From the NCBI GenBank assembly GCA_021810805.1, contig JAJZHW010000008.1, forward strand, positions 1-64,000: 64,000 nucleotides of DNA, given 5' to 3'. Positions 19,347 to 29,076 of this stretch are shown piece after piece; within the stretch, counting starts at the first letter, position 1; the number at the start of each line of letters is the position of its first letter. Under the pieces are notes generated by a model. That model was not told the DNA's origin and did not search any database. It saw nothing but the letters and a program-made list of their open reading frames with translations. This DNA is from Nitrospirota bacterium. GTDB lineage: Bacteria; Nitrospirota; Leptospirillia; Leptospirillales; Leptospirillaceae. Made by a program: the position numbers and the translations under genes.

Positions 19347-19670
19347 TCAGACTGAAAAGGAGCTTCCGCATCCGCAGGAGCTCTTTGCGTTCGGGTTCTT
19401 GATGGCAAAACCCGAGCCATAGAGATTCTCGACATAGTCCACCGTGGCGCCGGAGAGAAGGGGGTAGCTCTGGGAGTCGATGAAGAGTTTCACACCCGAC
19501 TCTTCGATCACCTGATCCATATCCCCAGGGGCCTCCTCGAAGGACATGCCGTACTGGAAACCATGGCACCCGCCACCGGAGACATAGACCCGAAGGCCAT
19601 ACCCTTCCTTGTTCTCCGTCTTGAGATACTCGTTGACCTTTTCAACGGCCTTTTCACTCATTGTAATCAT
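19347..19670 (-). CDS. A-type iron-sulfur carrier protein (IscA/ErpA family)
   Basis: The 107-residue protein takes part in assembly or delivery of Fe-S clusters to apo-proteins. The three conserved cysteines are present: Cys35 in SGGGCHGFQYGMSFE, and Cys99 and Cys101 in SSCGCGSSF. The family also has the SYPLLSGATVDYVENLYGSGF segment seen here. The ATG at 19670 follows AGGAG with a 7-base spacer; a longer upstream reading frame has no similarity. No isc or suf cluster adjoins it, which fits an ErpA-like role, but IscA and ErpA cannot be told apart from the sequence. Confidence 0.9.
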   Translation of the reverse strand: MITMSEKAVEKVNEYLKTENKEGYGLRVYVSGGGCHGFQYGMSFEEAPGDMDQVIEESGVKLFIDSQSYPLLSGATVDYVENLYGSGFAIKNPNAKSSCGCGSSFSV

Positions 19671-19810
19671 CGTCAAGCTCCTGTGTTTTTCGGTACTACG
19701 TTCATATGTATGATGGGCGGGGATCATCTCTCCCCGATGAGAGCATCCGGTTCGGGAGCCGCTTGCGGCGATTCCCGAAACCGGCCGGTACCGGCCGATG
19801 CCTGCCGGAT

Positions 19811-20008
19811 TTAGTGATAGGCCATGATCTTCCGGTTACGGCTCACGATGGGGGAAGGCCGGTGGCTTCGATTCGACAGGATGACCGAGTCTACGATCTC
19901 TCCGCAAAGAAGACACCGCCACCCACGAAAATTCAGCGAACCCGAGTCATCCTTGAGGTCGCTGAACTCCTCCTCAACCATCTTCCCATGACAACGCTGA
20001 CAGTCCAT
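19811..20008 (-). CDS. Small zinc-ribbon protein
   Basis: A 65-residue protein with two knuckles, CQRC (residues 3-6) and CLLC (about 38-41), spaced as in zinc ribbons, followed by a basic tail (SNRSHRPSPIVSRNRKIMAYH). Its role is unknown; similar short ribbons occur in other environmental bacteria. AGGAGGAG lies just before the ATG, a near-ideal ribosome-binding site. Downstream toward iscA there is a perfect GGCCGGTACCGGCC palindrome and a long hairpin (TTCGGGA...GCCGC/GCGGC...TCCCGAA, about 19754-19784). Confidence 0.7.
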   Translation of the reverse strand: MDCQRCHGKMVEEEFSDLKDDSGSLNFRGWRCLLCGEIVDSVILSNRSHRPSPIVSRNRKIMAYH

Positions 20009-20177
20009 TGCACTCCTCCTTCGTGGAACGGGAATACATTCAGGATCTTTCCCCGTTGCCCCATAAGAGTAGCAAGAAGAATGCCAGAAATACGCTTCCA
20101 CAATCTATGTCATTGACAAACAAACACTTGAATGATTTCGCTGAAATATTTCATCTTTCAGATTCGAGCCAGGAGAC

Positions 20178-20202
20178 AAAAAAAACGTTTCGTACTGAAA
20201 CG
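20178..20202 (-). terminator. Intrinsic terminator after greA and the 38-residue membrane protein
   Basis: On the - strand, CGTTTC (20197-20202) pairs with GAAACG (20186-20191) over a 5-base loop and is followed by eight Ts (20178-20185). It marks the end of the pyr-car-greA transcription unit. Confidence 0.85.
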
Positions 20203-20232
20203 CACCCACAAGAGATTTCCGAATTTGAAACA

Positions 20233-20349
20233 CTACCCCCGGGTCAGGAATCGGGAGAGCTGGGGGCCAAAGAAGTAAATCCCAAAAACCACCAGCGCAG
20301 GGATGGCCACCGTGAGGGCGAAAAGGATAATCGTCAGAACCTTTTTCAT
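20233..20349 (-). CDS. 38-residue single-pass membrane protein
   Basis: The protein (starting MKKVLTIILFALTVAIP) has a two-lysine N-terminus, one continuous hydrophobic segment (residues 4-28) containing a proline, and a short basic tail ending in RFLTRG. I do not recognise the family. The ATG is preceded by AAAGGGG with a 6-base spacer, better than many genes here. It lies 25 bases after the greA stop and before an intrinsic terminator, so it is very probably translated from the greA message. The topology would be N-in by the positive-inside rule or dual; this is not resolvable. Confidence 0.65.
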   Translation of the reverse strand: MKKVLTIILFALTVAIPALVVFGIYFFGPQLSRFLTRG

Positions 20350-20374
20350 GGAACGGCCCCTTTCCGGGAGAAGA

Positions 20375-20851
20375 TCACTCCGCGTAGTCGATCCGGCAGA
20401 CTTCGTATTCGATCTCTCCGGCGGGGACGCGGATCAGGACAGTTTCCCCCACGCGGCGGCCCACGAGCGCCTTCCCCACCGGCGAAGCCACGGAAAGACG
20501 TCCCCGTTTGAGATCGACCTCCTCCTGCCCCACAAGGGTATAGATCTTCTCTTCTCCCGTGGCGGTATTCTTGAGCGTGACGGTCGCACCGAAGGTCACG
20601 CGGTCACGGTCCTGATGGGCCGAGGAGACCACAATGGCCGTGGAAAGCTTCGCCTCCAGCTCCTTGATTCTTCCTTCGATGAAGGACTGCTTCTCCTTGG
20701 CGGCATGGTATTCGGCATTTTCGGAGAGATCGCCATGGGCCCGGGCCTCGGCAATATCCTGAATATTTTTGGTCCGGTCCACCTTCTTGAGCCGCTCGAG
20801 CTCCTCCTGGAGCTTAGCGTATCCTTCCTTCGTCATGGGCGTCTGTTGCAT
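20375..20851 (-). CDS. greA: Transcription elongation factor GreA
   Basis: It rescues backtracked RNA polymerase by stimulating cleavage of the nascent RNA 3' end. The 158 residues give the N-terminal antiparallel coiled coil with the acidic tip (IAEARAHGDLSENAEYHAAKE) and the C-terminal FKBP-like domain (VTFGATVTLKNTATGEEKIYTLVGQEE...SPVGKALVGRRVGETVLIRVP). AGGGGGA precedes the ATG. It lies 80 bases downstream of carB in the same direction, with no terminator between, so it may be read from the pyrimidine operon promoter as well as its own. Confidence 0.95.
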   Translation of the reverse strand: MQQTPMTKEGYAKLQEELERLKKVDRTKNIQDIAEARAHGDLSENAEYHAAKEKQSFIEGRIKELEAKLSTAIVVSSAHQDRDRVTFGATVTLKNTATGEEKIYTLVGQEEVDLKRGRLSVASPVGKALVGRRVGETVLIRVPAGEIEYEVCRIDYAE

Positions 20852-20931
20852 GGGTCCCCCTGTATCTGTCGTGACTTTCTCCGCCTTCGAGCCGTGATCT
20901 TCTCGAGCTTAAACAATCCGTCGGGGGAAAC

Positions 20932-23900
20932 TCAAGCGCCGGCCCCTTCCTCCAAGAGCCGGTGAAGCTCCTGAAGGGAGCGGGGCCCTGAGGACTCTGG
21001 CCTCTTTTCCAGTGCCAGCACGAGGGCCTTCGCCCCTTCGATCGTCGTATAGTACGGGATATTGCGCAGGAGTGTCTCCTGGCGAATGGAGAGCGAGTCC
21101 TTCTGGGCCTGCTTGCCGGAGACGGTATTGATGACCAGGTGAACCTCGCCATCTTTAATGAGATCCACGATGTGAGGCCGACCCTCCTTGACCTTGAGGA
21201 CCCGGTCGGAGGGAATTCCCGCCGCCTCAAGCGCACGTGCGGTTCCTCCAGTGGCCACGATCCGGAAGCCTGCTTCATGAAGGCTTCGGGCCACCTGCAC
21301 TGCTGCCGTCTTGTCGCGGTCGCTGACGCTCACAAAGACCGTCCCGCTCCCGGGAAGACTCATCCCCGAAGCCTCCTGGGCATCCCGGAAGGCTCCCCCG
21401 AAGTCGCCCGAAAGCCCCATCACCTCGCCCGTCGACTTCATCTCCGGACTCAACAGGATATCCGCCCCCCGGAAGCGGCGGAAGGGGAAGACCGCCTCCT
21501 TGACGGCCGTATAGGGAAGGAGACGGGGGCGGTGACCGGAAAGTCCCAGTGAAGACAGCGTTTCCCCCATCATGATCCGCATGGCCACCTTCGGAAGGGA
21601 GAAGCCGATGGCCTTGGAGGTAAAGGGTACCGTCCGGGAGGCCCGGGGATTCACCTCCAGAACGTAGACTGTTTCATTTTGAACAGCAAACTGGATATTC
21701 ATCAGCCCTCGCACCGACAGGGCCTCTCCCAGGACTCGGGTCTGCCGGCAGATCTCGGAGAGAACGGATTCCGAGAGGGAGCGCGGGGGGATGAAGCAGG
21801 CCGAGTCTCCCGAGTGGATCCCCGCCTGCTCCACATGCTCCAGAATCCCGCCCACCACGATCTCGCGGCCGTCACCCAAGGCATCCACATCCACCTCGGT
21901 CGCATCAGAAAAAAAGGAGTCCACAAGAAGCGGGAACCGAAAGTCCATGGAGGCGATCCGCCGCTCATACTCGGCCCAGTCCTCGAGATCGTAGAGAATC
22001 TCCATGGCCTCTCCCCCCAGCACATAGGACGGGCGGACCAGAACGGGAAATCCGATGCGCTGGATTGCCGGGAGAGCCTCTTCGATGCGATGGACAAGAC
22101 CACTCCGGGGTTGGAGAAGCCCCACCCGGTCGATCAGATCCCGGAATCGCTCCCGGTCCTCGGCCAGGTCGGTCATCTCGAAGGAGGTTCCCAAAATCGG
22201 GATCCCCGCATCGGCCAGCCCCTTCATGAGGCGCAGGGGTGTCTGCCCGCCGAACTGCACCACCACCCCCCGCGGACGTTCGGCCTCAAGGACCTCCAGA
22301 ACGTCTTCCAAGGTCAAGGGATCAAAGAAGAGGCGGTCGGAGACATTAAAATCCGTCGAAACGGTCTCCGGATTGCAGTTCATCATGGCCGCCTCCACTC
22401 CCATCTCCCGGAGAGCCATGACCCCATGGACACAGCAATAGTCGAACTCTACCCCCTGGCCGATGCGGTTGGGGCCGGACCCCAGAATCACCACCGAATC
22501 TCCTGTAGAAGGACGCCTCCATTCGGGAGAGCCATGATAGGTTCCGTACAGGTAGGGTGTCCGGGCGGCAAACTCTCCGGCGCAGGTATCGACGGTACGC
22601 AGATGCAGCGTGATTCCAAGGGCCCTTCTTCGCTCCCGGACAGAGCCCTCGGGAACGTCGAGGAGGCGAGCCAACGCCCGGTCGGAGAAGCCGTTTTCCT
22701 TAAGGCGTCGGAGGAGCTCTTCGGGAAGAGCCTCCAGGGGCTGGCCCCGGAACTCTCCAAGCTCCATTTCCATGGAGACGATTGCGGAAAACTCCCGGAG
22801 AAACCAGGGATCGAAGCCCGTGATTCTCGCGAGGGTCTCGACATCCACCCCCCTACGGAGCGCTTCGCCGATCTGGTGGACCCGGCGGTCGGAGGGTTGG
22901 GAGAGTCTCCGGTCGAGCTCGTCGGGATCCTCGGGGAGGGAGACCGGCATCAGATGGTCGGTGCCATTTTCCAGCGACCGGAGCGCCTTGAGGAAGGCCT
23001 CTCGGAAGTTGTGGCCAATCCCCATGACCTCCCCCACCGACTTCATCTGGGGGCCCAGAGTGCGGTCAGACTGGGGAAACTTTTCGAAATGAAAGCGGGG
23101 GATCTTGACCACCACATAGTCGAGCGAGGGCTCGAAGGCCGCCGGAGTGGTCTTTGTGATTTCGTTGTCGATCTCGTCGAGGGAGTACCCGATGGCCACC
23201 CGGGTCGCCACCCGGGCAATGGGGAATCCCGTAGCCTTGGAGGCCAGGGCCGAGCTCCGGGAGACCCGGGGATTCATCTCGATCACCACGAAGCGTCCAT
23301 CCCGGGGATTGACGGCAAACTGCACATTCGATCCTCCGGTCTCGACCCCCACCTCGCGCAGGATGGCAATGGCAGCATTCCTGAGCGTCTGGTACTCGCG
23401 ATCGGTCAGCGTCATGGCCGGGGCCACGGTGATGCTGTCTCCGGTGTGGACCCCCATGGGATCGACATTCTCGATACTGCACACAATGATGGCGTTGTCC
23501 TTCTTGTCCCGTACCACCTCCAGCTCGAACTCCTTCCAGCCGATCAGGGACTCTTCGACCAAGATCTCACCGATGGGGCTCTGGTCGATGCCGAAGAGGA
23601 CCGCCCGGGAGAACTCTTCTCGGTTGTAGACAACCGATTGCCCGGTTCCGCCAAGAGTAAAGGAGGGACGGATCAGGAGGGGAAAGGAGAGGGCGGAGAG
23701 GGTTTCCATTGCCTCGGAGAGGGAGCGGACAAGGAAGCTCTGGGGAACAGAGAGTCCGATACGGGCCATGGCCTCCTTGAATTTGCCCCGGTCTTCGGCC
23801 ATCTCAATCGTCTCAAGGGAGCTTCCCAAAAGAACGATCCCCAGACGATCGAGGATCCCGTTCCGGGCCAGGGCCACCGCCAGATTGAGGGCCGTCTGCC

Positions 23901-24174
23901 CCCCCATGGTGGGAAGGATCGCATCGGGTCGCTCCCGTTCGAGAACCTCGCTCACCTTTTCCACGGTCAGGGGAACCATGTAGGTGGCATCGGCCAGGTC
24001 GGGGTCGGTCATGATGGTGGCCGGGTTCGAATTGACCAGGCTGACCCGGTACCCTTCCTCCTTCAGCGTCTTGACGGCCTGGGTTCCCGAATAGTCAAAC
24101 TCTCCGGCCTGTCCGATGACGATCGGACCGCTGCCGATGATCAGGATATGGCGAAGGTCATCTCTCTTTGGCAC
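20932..24174 (-). CDS. carB: Carbamoyl-phosphate synthase large subunit
   Basis: It makes carbamoyl phosphate from bicarbonate, ATP and ammonia channelled from CarA, for pyrimidine and arginine synthesis. The 1080 residues have the duplicated ATP-grasp halves: [21 protein letters not shown] near residue 10 and [20 protein letters not shown] near residue 560, each followed by its grasp domain. The oligomerisation region lies between them. The C-terminal MGS-like allosteric domain ([18 protein letters not shown]..., [14 protein letters not shown]) binds UMP or ornithine in the family. The start overlaps the radical SAM gene by 34 bases. The large open frame on the opposite strand is a shadow. 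Confidence 0.97.
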   Translation of the reverse strand: MPKRDDLRHILIIGSGPIVIGQAGEFDYSGTQAVKTLKEEGYRVSLVNSNPATIMTDPDLADATYMVPLTVEKVSEVLERERPDAILPTMGGQTALNLAVALARNGILDRLGIVLLGSSLETIEMAEDRGKFKEAMARIGLSVPQSFLVRSLSEAMETLSALSFPLLIRPSFTLGGTGQSVVYNREEFSRAVLFGIDQSPIGEILVEESLIGWKEFELEVVRDKKDNAIIVCSIENVDPMGVHTGDSITVAPAMTLTDREYQTLRNAAIAILREVGVETGGSNVQFAVNPRDGRFVVIEMNPRVSRSSALASKATGFPIARVATRVAIGYSLDEIDNEITKTTPAAFEPSLDYVVVKIPRFHFEKFPQSDRTLGPQMKSVGEVMGIGHNFREAFLKALRSLENGTDHLMPVSLPEDPDELDRRLSQPSDRRVHQIGEALRRGVDVETLARITGFDPWFLREFSAIVSMEMELGEFRGQPLEALPEELLRRLKENGFSDRALARLLDVPEGSVRERRRALGITLHLRTVDTCAGEFAARTPYLYGTYHGSPEWRRPSTGDSVVILGSGPNRIGQGVEFDYCCVHGVMALREMGVEAAMMNCNPETVSTDFNVSDRLFFDPLTLEDVLEVLEAERPRGVVVQFGGQTPLRLMKGLADAGIPILGTSFEMTDLAEDRERFRDLIDRVGLLQPRSGLVHRIEEALPAIQRIGFPVLVRPSYVLGGEAMEILYDLEDWAEYERRIASMDFRFPLLVDSFFSDATEVDVDALGDGREIVVGGILEHVEQAGIHSGDSACFIPPRSLSESVLSEICRQTRVLGEALSVRGLMNIQFAVQNETVYVLEVNPRASRTVPFTSKAIGFSLPKVAMRIMMGETLSSLGLSGHRPRLLPYTAVKEAVFPFRRFRGADILLSPEMKSTGEVMGLSGDFGGAFRDAQEASGMSLPGSGTVFVSVSDRDKTAAVQVARSLHEAGFRIVATGGTARALEAAGIPSDRVLKVKEGRPHIVDLIKDGEVHLVINTVSGKQAQKDSLSIRQETLLRNIPYYTTIEGAKALVLALEKRPESSGPRSLQELHRLLEEGAGA

Positions 24175-25133
24175 TGGCTCTCCTCGGATTCCGGTGTGGA
24201 GACGGCATCCGTCTCCTCTTCTTCAAACTCCTGCACATATCCCTCCAGAAGTCCCTCTGAAAAGAGAATGCCCAGGCCTTTTTCGTACTCTTCGTCAGTA
24301 ATCCTTCGGGCCAGGGCCGGGACCCTACTGGCCCGATGCGCGGGAAAGTACTGGCCCATGAATGAGACAGCGATCCCCGACCCCAGCTCCTCCTTGAGAT
24401 GGCGGGCCACCTCGGAAAATCCGGAAATCCCGGAAGGAAGAAGAAGGTGTCGCACCAGGAGTCCCCGCACAGCCAGGCCCTCGCGATCGAGCGTCAGGGG
24501 GCCTACCTGCCGGAACATCTCCCGCACCGCTGCCCGGTTGCGTGCCACGTAGGCCGGCGCCTTCGAGTACCGAAGGGCGGGGGCGTCGGAGCCATACTTC
24601 ATGTCAGGAAGATAGATGTCGATCCAACCCTCCAGACGTTTCAGCATCACCGGTTCGTCGTAGCCATTGGAGTTGTAGACCACGGGAATCGAGAGGCCAG
24701 CCGCCCGGGCCAGGGCCAAGGAGTGCAGGATCGGGGGAATGACATGGCTGGGGGTGACCAGATTGATATTGTGGGCTCCCCGCCGTTCGAGCCCCAGAAA
24801 GATGTCGGCAATTTCCCGGGGGGTTCGATCGACCCCTTGACCATATTGGCTCAGCGGAAAGTTCTGACAAAAGTCGCAGGCAAGGTTGCATCCGGAGAAG
24901 AAGACCGTTCCCGACCCCCGGACTCCCGTCAGACAGGGCTCTTCTCCAAAATGAAGGTTGGCGGCGGCCACTCGGGCTAACGACCCCGTCCGACAAGTCC
25001 CCGTCTCCCCTGCCAGCCGATCCACGCCGCAACCACGGGGGCAGGCCCGACAGGGAGAGAAGGTACCGTAAGCCTCGGCAATGCTCTCGCGAATATCGGG
25101 GGAGAGCCAGCCTTCAATGGTGGGGAGACTCAC
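24141..25133 (-). CDS. Radical SAM protein, PflA-related (PflX/AmmeMemoRadiSam-like)
   Basis: The 330 residues have an N-terminal cysteine set ([20 protein letters not shown], about residues 27-46), then the radical SAM cluster [14 protein letters not shown] (CxxxCxxC, about residues 79-91) that binds [4Fe-4S] and S-adenosylmethionine, a barrel with [14 protein letters not shown] and [18 protein letters not shown], and a Glu-rich C-terminus ([19 protein letters not shown]). Related proteins are annotated as pyruvate formate-lyase activating-like, but no target is known and no PFL gene is nearby. The GTG start forms a GTGA overlap with the carA stop, so it is translationally coupled between carA and carB. 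Confidence 0.85.
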   Translation of the reverse strand: MSLPTIEGWLSPDIRESIAEAYGTFSPCRACPRGCGVDRLAGETGTCRTGSLARVAAANLHFGEEPCLTGVRGSGTVFFSGCNLACDFCQNFPLSQYGQGVDRTPREIADIFLGLERRGAHNINLVTPSHVIPPILHSLALARAAGLSIPVVYNSNGYDEPVMLKRLEGWIDIYLPDMKYGSDAPALRYSKAPAYVARNRAAVREMFRQVGPLTLDREGLAVRGLLVRHLLLPSGISGFSEVARHLKEELGSGIAVSFMGQYFPAHRASRVPALARRITDEEYEKGLGILFSEGLLEGYVQEFEEEETDAVSTPESEESQCQREMTFAIS

Positions 25134-26236
25134 GGATCTTCCCCCATGAGAATCGCATGGAAGCTCGAAAAGACAGACCGGGCATCGTGCGGACCGGGCG
25201 CCGATTCCGGGTGGAACTGGACGGAATAGATCCTCCCCTCCCTGAACCAGAGTCCTTCGAGGGAGTGATCATACAGACTCTCGAAGGTCCGGATCGCTCC
25301 CGCGGGAAGGGAGGAGGGATCGACGGCATAGTTGTGGTTTTGGGAGGTAATGAGTACTTTCCCCTCCCGGAGGTCCAATACGGGGTGGTTGATTCCATGA
25401 TGGCCAAAGGGCAGCTTGAAGGTCCGGGCTCCCACCGCCCGGGCGAGAAGCTGATGGCCCAGACAGATTCCGAAGAGAGGAAGGCGCCCGACGAGCCCCC
25501 GAATCTCCTCGACCTCGGCATCGAGAATGGCAGGATCTCCGGGACCATTGGAAAGGATGACCCCATCGGGAGCCTCGTCGAGAATCTGACGGGCGGTTGT
25601 TCGAGGCGGAACCACGGTGACTCCGATTCCCCGGGCCAGCAGGCAGTGGGCGATCGACTCTTTGGCCCCGTAATCGACGAGAACGACCCGCAGAGAGGAA
25701 GGTCCCTCTGGCAGAAGGGTTTTGCGCTCACGGGAGGCGACTCGGGCTACCAGATCGATTTCAGAGATGGAAGGCACCTCCCCGGCAGCCTTCCGGAGAG
25801 CCGCAGGATCATGCTCCTCCGTGGTGAGGATCCCCCGGAGGACTCCCCGGTCGCGAAGTCGGAGCGTCAGGAGGCGGGTATCGATTCCGGTCGCCGCCAC
25901 CACCCCCCGTTCCTGAAAGTAGTCGGGAAGGGAGAGGCGCGCCCGGTGGTTCGAGGGAACGGCCACGATCTCCCGGGCCACAAAGCCCGCCAGATGGACC
26001 CCGGTCGACTCGGCATCATCTAAAGTGATCCCGGTGTTGCCGATCATGGGGGAGGTCATCGTCACGATCTGCCCCGCGTAGGAGGGATCGGTCAGGACCT
26101 CTTCGTATCCGGACATGGCGGTGTTGAAGACAAACTCTCCGGCCACCGTCCCGGCCACCCCCGCAGAGGTCCCTGAAAGCACGGTTCCATCTTCGAGCGC
26201 CAACGAGATCTTTTTTCCTTGGCCCAACCGGCTCAT
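25130..26236 (-). CDS. carA: Carbamoyl-phosphate synthase small subunit
   Basis: This is the glutaminase subunit supplying ammonia to CarB. The 368 residues show the CarA N-terminal domain (LALEDGTVLSG, GEFVFNTAMSGYEEVLTDPSY) and the class I amidotransferase domain with the nucleophile in LFGICLGHQLLA and the His/Glu in VQFHPESAPGPHDA, a CarA signature. The ATG at 26236 has GGGAG upstream and an ATGA overlap with the pyrC stop; a longer reading frame upstream runs through pyrC and is not used. Confidence 0.97.
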   Translation of the reverse strand: MSRLGQGKKISLALEDGTVLSGTSAGVAGTVAGEFVFNTAMSGYEEVLTDPSYAGQIVTMTSPMIGNTGITLDDAESTGVHLAGFVAREIVAVPSNHRARLSLPDYFQERGVVAATGIDTRLLTLRLRDRGVLRGILTTEEHDPAALRKAAGEVPSISEIDLVARVASRERKTLLPEGPSSLRVVLVDYGAKESIAHCLLARGIGVTVVPPRTTARQILDEAPDGVILSNGPGDPAILDAEVEEIRGLVGRLPLFGICLGHQLLARAVGARTFKLPFGHHGINHPVLDLREGKVLITSQNHNYAVDPSSLPAGAIRTFESLYDHSLEGLWFREGRIYSVQFHPESAPGPHDARSVFSSFHAILMGEDP

Positions 26237-27531
26237 GGCTGCTCCCTCGCATAGACGATACGCCCGCCGAGAATGGTGGCCGCGACCGCTCCCTTCATCC
26301 GTCTCCCGGTAAAGGGAGAGTTGCGGCTCTTCGAGCGGTATCCCGGCCGCCCGGCCTCCCACTCCCCGGACAGGTCCAAAAGCACAAGGTCGGCGAGACC
26401 GCCGGTTCGCAGGCTTCCTCGAGGGAGCCCGAAGAGCTCGGCAGGTCGCGTCGAAAGTCGATAGATCAGTTCAGAAAAGGTCAGGAACCCCTCCCGAACC
26501 AAATCAAGGGAGAGGGCAAAGGCCGTCTCAAGTCCGATGATCCCGAAAGGAGCCCGGTCGAACTCCTGCTCCTTTTCGTGAGGGGCATGAGGGGCATGGT
26601 CGGTAGCAATCACATCGATGGTCCCATCCCGAAGGCCGTCGATGACGGCTAGCCGATCCTCCTCTCGGCGCAGGGGAGGATTCATCTTGGCATGGGTTCC
26701 GTGGCAGCGCACCGCCTCGTCCGTCAGAGCAAAGTAATGGGGACAGGTCTCTGCCGTCACCGGCAGGTGACGGCGCTTGGCCTCTCTCACCAGCCTGACC
26801 CCGCCGGCCGTGGAAAGATGGGCCACATGGAGACGGCCTCCAGACAGCTCCAAAACCGACAGATCCCTGGCAATGGAGACCTCTTCGGAGGCATTGGGGA
26901 TCCCGGCAAGGCCCAGTTCGGCCGAGACGCTCCCCTCGTTCATCACACCGCGATTCGACAGGACAAGGTCCTCGCAGTGGTCAATCACCGGAAGGCCAAA
27001 GAGCCGGCTATATTCCAACGCCCGGCGAAGCATCAGTGCCGTTGAGACCGGTCGGCCGTCGTCCGAGAATGCCACGCATCCGGCCGAGGCCAGAGCTCCC
27101 ATCTCGGAGAGCTCCTGTCCTTCAAGCCCCCGGGTCACCGCTCCGATGGGAAAGACCCTCACAAGGTTGACCTCTCGGGCTCGGTCGACGATGGCTCGGG
27201 TCACCGCGGCGTTATCGTTGACCGGGCTTGTATTGGCCATGACGCAGACCGACGTGAATCCTCCCGCCGCTGCTGCCCGGGAGCCGGACGCGATCGTCTC
27301 CTTGTACTCGAAGCCGGGCTCCCGGAAGTGGGCATGCAGGTCGATGAAGCCCGGAGAAAGGATCCCCCCACGACCGTCGAGCTCGGGCGTCCCCGGAGGA
27401 GCGGGGGTTCCAGGGGGCGCGATCCGGCCGTCGAGCACCAGGAGGGGCCCCGCCCCGCCCAGGATTCCTTCGGCCGGATCGAACAACGTGACATTGGTGA
27501 GCAGAAGATTTCCTCCCGAGCTTTCCTTCAC
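26233..27531 (-). CDS. pyrC: Dihydroorotase
   Basis: It cyclises N-carbamoyl-L-aspartate to dihydroorotate. The 432-residue amidohydrolase begins with the small composite domain, then the metal-binding DLHAHFREPGFEYKETI near residue 65, NTSPVNDNA, VAHLSTAGG (metal ligand His), and ATDHAPHAPHEKEQEFD with the catalytic Asp. This is the class I, PyrC/PyrX-type sequence associated with ATCase in operons. The GTG at 27531 was chosen: GGAGGG is upstream and the four bases GTGA overlap the pyrB stop. Its own stop overlaps the carA start (ATGA). Confidence 0.95.
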   Translation of the reverse strand: MKESSGGNLLLTNVTLFDPAEGILGGAGPLLVLDGRIAPPGTPAPPGTPELDGRGGILSPGFIDLHAHFREPGFEYKETIASGSRAAAAGGFTSVCVMANTSPVNDNAAVTRAIVDRAREVNLVRVFPIGAVTRGLEGQELSEMGALASAGCVAFSDDGRPVSTALMLRRALEYSRLFGLPVIDHCEDLVLSNRGVMNEGSVSAELGLAGIPNASEEVSIARDLSVLELSGGRLHVAHLSTAGGVRLVREAKRRHLPVTAETCPHYFALTDEAVRCHGTHAKMNPPLRREEDRLAVIDGLRDGTIDVIATDHAPHAPHEKEQEFDRAPFGIIGLETAFALSLDLVREGFLTFSELIYRLSTRPAELFGLPRGSLRTGGLADLVLLDLSGEWEAGRPGYRSKSRNSPFTGRRMKGAVAATILGGRIVYAREQP

Positions 27532-28523
27532 AATCCCTCCCCCCTTGTCGCCGCATTCGGCGGAGCGCTCTCCCCTCCCCCGCCGCCCATCAACAGGTAC
27601 AGGACGGCCATGCGCACCGCAACCCCGTACTCGACCTGATCGAGAATCGCCACATCGTTGGTCCAACTCTCCTCTCCGGAGAGCTCCACACCGCGGTTCA
27701 CCGGTCCCGGATGGAGCACCACCGCCTTCGGGGCATGCCGTTCCAGGACCTCGCGGGAGAGGCCATAAAAACGGGAATACTCGGCAAGGGAGGGAATATA
27801 TCCCCCCGAGGCCCGCTCCAGCTGAAGCCGGAGGGCCATCACCACATCGGCTCCCTCAATCCCTCGGTCGAGGCGATCAAAGACCTCCACCGGCCACCCG
27901 TCGATTCCCCGCGGCAGGAGTGTCGGGGGGGCGACAAGACGAATATGGGCTCCCATGGCAGAGAGCCCCAATATATTCGAACGCGCGACCCGGCTGTGAA
28001 GAATATCGCCCACAATCGCAACGGTGAGTCCCTCAACCCGTCCCTTTTTCTTTCGGATGGTGAAGAGGTCGAGAAGGCCCTGGGTCGGGTGTTCGTGGCA
28101 TCCATCTCCCCCGTTCACCACATGGCACTCCACCCGTTCTGCCACGAATTCTGCCGCCCCGGAAGAGGCATGGCGAATGACGATCCCGTCGGCCCCCAGG
28201 GCCTCGATCGTCTTCACCGTATCGGCCAGGCTCTCCCCCTTGGTCACACTGCTCTGGGAGGGGGTCACATTGATGACATCGGCCGAAAGGCGCTTGGCGG
28301 CAATCTCGAAGGAGGAGCGGGTCCGGGTAGAGGATTCGTAGAAGAGGTTCACCAGCGTCTTTCCCCGAAGGACCGGGACCTTCTTGACGGTCTGCTGCCC
28401 CACATCGAGAAAGGCCTCGGCGGCATCAAGGATCCCGGTGATCCTCTCCTGGGTCATCCCCGACAGGGAGAGCAGGTGGGGACCAAAAGCGGGAATGGGC
28501 GAGGGGATAAGTCGATCAGGCAT
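27528..28523 (-). CDS. pyrB: Aspartate carbamoyltransferase catalytic subunit
   Basis: It transfers the carbamoyl group to aspartate, the first committed pyrimidine step. The 331 residues include the carbamoyl-phosphate motif FYESSTRTRSSFEIAAKRL, the mobile-loop SQSSVTKGESLADTVKTIEAL, VNGGDGCHEHPTQGLLD, and HPGPVNRGVEL for aspartate binding. No regulatory subunit (pyrI) is present; the enzyme may instead associate with PyrC, as in other bacteria with adjacent pyrBC. The start overlaps the pyrR stop by eight bases (ATGCCTGA). Confidence 0.97.
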   Translation of the reverse strand: MPDRLIPSPIPAFGPHLLSLSGMTQERITGILDAAEAFLDVGQQTVKKVPVLRGKTLVNLFYESSTRTRSSFEIAAKRLSADVINVTPSQSSVTKGESLADTVKTIEALGADGIVIRHASSGAAEFVAERVECHVVNGGDGCHEHPTQGLLDLFTIRKKKGRVEGLTVAIVGDILHSRVARSNILGLSAMGAHIRLVAPPTLLPRGIDGWPVEVFDRLDRGIEGADVVMALRLQLERASGGYIPSLAEYSRFYGLSREVLERHAPKAVVLHPGPVNRGVELSGEESWTNDVAILDQVEYGVAVRMAVLYLLMGGGGGESAPPNAATRGEGL

Positions 28524-29076
28524 GGAGATCTCCCGAAGAGGGGCGAACGACGGTCACACTTTCGGAGCCCGGAGTCAGGTCGACAAGGACCTTCTCCTCA
28601 TGGGCGGTGGGCAGGTTCTTTCCAACAAAGTCCGCTCGAATGGGCAGCTCCCGGTGGCCCCGATCCACCAGAACGGCCAGCATGATCCGGGCCGGACGTC
28701 CGAAATCCACAAGGAAGTCCATGGCCGCACGAACGGTTCTTCCCGTAAAGAGAACATCATCAACGAGAACAATCTTCTTGCCGTCAATGGAGAGGGGCAG
28801 ATGGCTCTGGCGCAGAAGGGGCAGCTCCTCCCGACCGGACAGGTCGTCCCGGTAGAGCGTCACATCGAGGGCTCCCGACGGCGGACGGACTCCCTCGAAA
28901 GATTCGATGAGATCGGCGAGCCGGCGAGAGAGAGGATCGCCTCCCTCAAGGATTCCGACGAGATAGAGACCAGCGGGTCCCTGGTTGCGCTCGAGAATTT
29001 CGTGGGCCATACGACGGAGGATGCGGTCGATCCTCGGGGCGTCAAGGAGAAGGCGGGCAGGATCGGTCAAGGTCAC
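28516..29076 (-). CDS. pyrR: Bifunctional PyrR regulator / uracil phosphoribosyltransferase
   Basis: The type I PRTase fold with the PRPP-binding signature KKIVLVDDVLFTGRTVRAA is diagnostic. The protein is 186 residues, beginning VTLTDPARLLLDAPRIDRILRRMAHEI. In Gram-positives PyrR binds pyr mRNA in response to UMP and controls attenuation; outside them it may act mainly as a UPRTase. The GTG at 29076 has GGGGAG six bases upstream. It heads the pyr operon, but no PyrR-binding loop could be recognised in the leader by eye. Confidence 0.92.
   Translation of the reverse strand: MTLTDPARLLLDAPRIDRILRRMAHEILERNQGPAGLYLVGILEGGDPLSRRLADLIESFEGVRPPSGALDVTLYRDDLSGREELPLLRQSHLPLSIDGKKIVLVDDVLFTGRTVRAAMDFLVDFGRPARIMLAVLVDRGHRELPIRADFVGKNLPTAHEEKVLVDLTPGSESVTVVRPSSGDLHA

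Noticed and set aside
21679-24552. 957-residue + strand open frame across carB
   Set aside because: It lies opposite carB and the radical SAM gene, which have clear family motifs. The open frame is a by-product of GC-rich codon use, and its protein has no family features.
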